Assembly (NCBI GenBank): GCA_002411085.1
Contig: DHQK01000165.1
Span: forward strand, 1-52,251
Length of the DNA: 52,251 bases
DNA from: Marinilabilia sp. UBA5340
GTDB taxonomy: Bacteria > Bacteroidota > Bacteroidia > Bacteroidales > Marinilabiliaceae
Direction: 5' to 3'
Positions 51,248 through 52,251 of this stretch are shown here, piece after piece. Every line of letters begins with the position of its first letter. Position 1 is the stretch's first letter. Both the position numbers and the translations under genes were made by a program. The notes under the pieces are model-generated. The model saw only the letters and a list, made by a program, of their open reading frames with translations. It had not been told where the DNA came from and searched no databases.

Positions 51248-51979
51248 TTATTTTTCTAATTCCCCGAGCATCTCTTTAGCATGATCATTCCTGGGATTTA
51301 ACTCCAGAGATTTTTTATAAAACCTGATGGCCTTTTCATCCTCACCTTTTTTCATGTATGCTTCTGCCAAACTATCCCATGTATTAAAAGCATCAGGATA
51401 GAGCTGAGTATTCAATTCAAACACCTTTATAGCTTTTTCCAGCTCATTTCGATTCAATAACTGATAACCCTCATTATTGATCCGATACTCGGAAAGCAAA
51501 TCTGTATTTTCATAAGAAGTTTCATTAAAAGTGGTCATTGATAAAAACTTCCATTGATCATCCACTTTTTTTAATACATACTTCGACTTCATTAGCATCC
51601 CCCACTCTTCACCGGCAAATTGATAAACATAACGTTCATCCAAAAAGACGGTAGCAAGATCCTCCGAAATACTCATATCAGTTACTTTCTTATCTACTTT
51701 TGGCCCATCAGTATTATTATTCTCCATCCTTTGTTGAGTTAATACTTTTAAAGAATCAAAAGATGTCACAAAACTATAGCCCATAGATCCGATCCAAAGC
51801 ATTGTAACAGAAGGCTCATGCACCCAATAGTCGGCCCAGGTATCCAAATCTTTTTCCCAAAAAGCCAGGTACTCCTGTTCAATTACATTGACGATGGTTT
51901 TCTCATCATCACCTGCAAAAGCAACTGCTGTGTTTAGGCTCAAAACAAAAATAATGAGCACTGAAAATGTAGTTTTCAT
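51248..51979 (-). CDS. Exported NTF2-like (SnoaL/DUF4440) protein with TPR repeats
   Basis: The start was set at 51979 (243 residues), where a signal peptide begins (MKTTFSVLIIFVLSLNTAVAFA); 11 further codons upstream are less likely. Residues 20-150 look like the cone-shaped NTF2/SnoaL fold (IEQEYLAFWEKDLDTWADYW, ATVFLDERYVYQFAG, WKFLSMTTFN). Residues 165-243 are about two TPR repeats (EKAIKVFELNTQLYPDAFNT, WDSLAEAYMKKGEDEKAIRF). No catalytic residue is evident, so a periplasmic binding or scaffold role is likely. The gene is alone, with no recognised promoter. Confidence 0.75.
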   Translation of the reverse strand: MKTTFSVLIIFVLSLNTAVAFAGDDEKTIVNVIEQEYLAFWEKDLDTWADYWVHEPSVTMLWIGSMGYSFVTSFDSLKVLTQQRMENNNTDGPKVDKKVTDMSISEDLATVFLDERYVYQFAGEEWGMLMKSKYVLKKVDDQWKFLSMTTFNETSYENTDLLSEYRINNEGYQLLNRNELEKAIKVFELNTQLYPDAFNTWDSLAEAYMKKGEDEKAIRFYKKSLELNPRNDHAKEMLGELEK

Positions 51980-52156
51980 CTCCTTACACTTTAAATTTAC
52001 ACCCAAATACATTCACTAAATTTCAGGCGATTAAGTCAGGGATGTCAAGAACAGTTACCACTAAAAAATTGCTGATTACAAATAAATTAATTAGCCACCA
52101 ACATCTTGTTTTAGTAGCTATCATTTTCCAATATGTGGTGAACTGCTTTCAAAATG

Positions 52157-52164
52157 TATCTTTG
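52157..52164 (+). promoter_or_regulatory. -7 box near the right edge
   Basis: TATCTTTG matches TAnnTTTG. It lies 20 bp before a hairpin and would drive whatever lies beyond the window. Confidence 0.35.
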
Positions 52165-52183
52165 TAGTAGCGCTGACAGCAAA

Positions 52184-52221
52184 AAAGCCCGAAAACCTGC
52201 ATTCACAGATCTCCGGGCTTT
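52184..52221 (-). terminator. Hairpin near right edge, minus-strand terminator candidate
   Basis: AAAGCCCG (52184-52191) and CGGGCTTT (52214-52221) pair around a 22-nt loop. On the minus strand the stem runs into a run of six T, suggesting the end of a gene entering from beyond the window. Confidence 0.55.
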
Positions 52222-52251
52222 CCTATATCAAAAATCAAGAATTATTTAATC

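Overview
The window looks like a chromosomal segment of a polysaccharide-degrading member of the Bacteroidota, most likely order Bacteroidales/Marinilabiliales. The evidence is a SusC/SusD pair, a hybrid two-component regulator, Bacteroidota-type -7 promoter boxes (TAnnTTTG), many lipoprotein signals, a NrtR-family AraR, and a type IX secretion C-terminal sorting domain, which the gut genus Bacteroides usually lacks. The DNA is AT-rich. I saw no rRNA, tRNA, CRISPR array, phage or complete insertion sequence.

Layout. (1) 475-10993: a glucuronoxylan block. A hybrid two-component sensor/regulator (minus) is divergent from an operon of GH8 exo-oligoxylanase, GH43 and GH115 alpha-glucuronidase, closed by a terminator. 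(2) 11287-12021: an orphan zinc-ribbon methyltransferase. (3) 12175-21772, all minus: an L-arabinose operon in the order araR, araA, sodium/sugar symporter, araD, araB, GH43, GH51, closed by a bidirectional terminator. A divergent aldose 1-epimerase lies at 22334-23449. (4) 23534-27326: two tandem, closely related parallel beta-helix lipoproteins of unassigned activity. (5) 27751-38190: a membrane-spanning propeller/HTH regulator and a SusC-SusD-GH30-SusE/F-like polysaccharide utilization locus; the GH30 resembles the endo-1,6-beta-glucanase subfamily. (6) 38621-41014: a PAS histidine kinase and single-domain response regulator. (7) 41015-52251: mixed genes, including an M48 lipoprotein protease, a LarE-like sulfur transferase, a T9SS cargo, a TonB-dependent receptor, an ATP-grasp protein, a serine esterase, a GH10 xylanase lipoprotein and an NTF2-like/TPR protein.

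How it works together. GH10 would cut xylan, and GH115, GH43 and GH51 would remove glucuronic acid and arabinose. GH8 and perhaps the beta-helix proteins would finish the oligosaccharides. Released L-arabinose would be imported by the symporter and converted by AraA, AraB and AraD to D-xylulose 5-phosphate, under AraR control. The SusCD locus is a separate unit, probably for a beta-glucan.

Most interesting non-coding signals: an inverted repeat overlapping the ara promoter; a strong promoter that runs straight into an intrinsic terminator through a G-tract-rich 49-nt stretch (41148-41234); 14-bp direct repeats placed over the -33 element of the PUL regulator; long intercistronic hairpins without T-tracts in the PUL and ara operons; and a 116-bp element with 17-bp terminal inverted repeats. 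Everything was read by eye; no database search was run.
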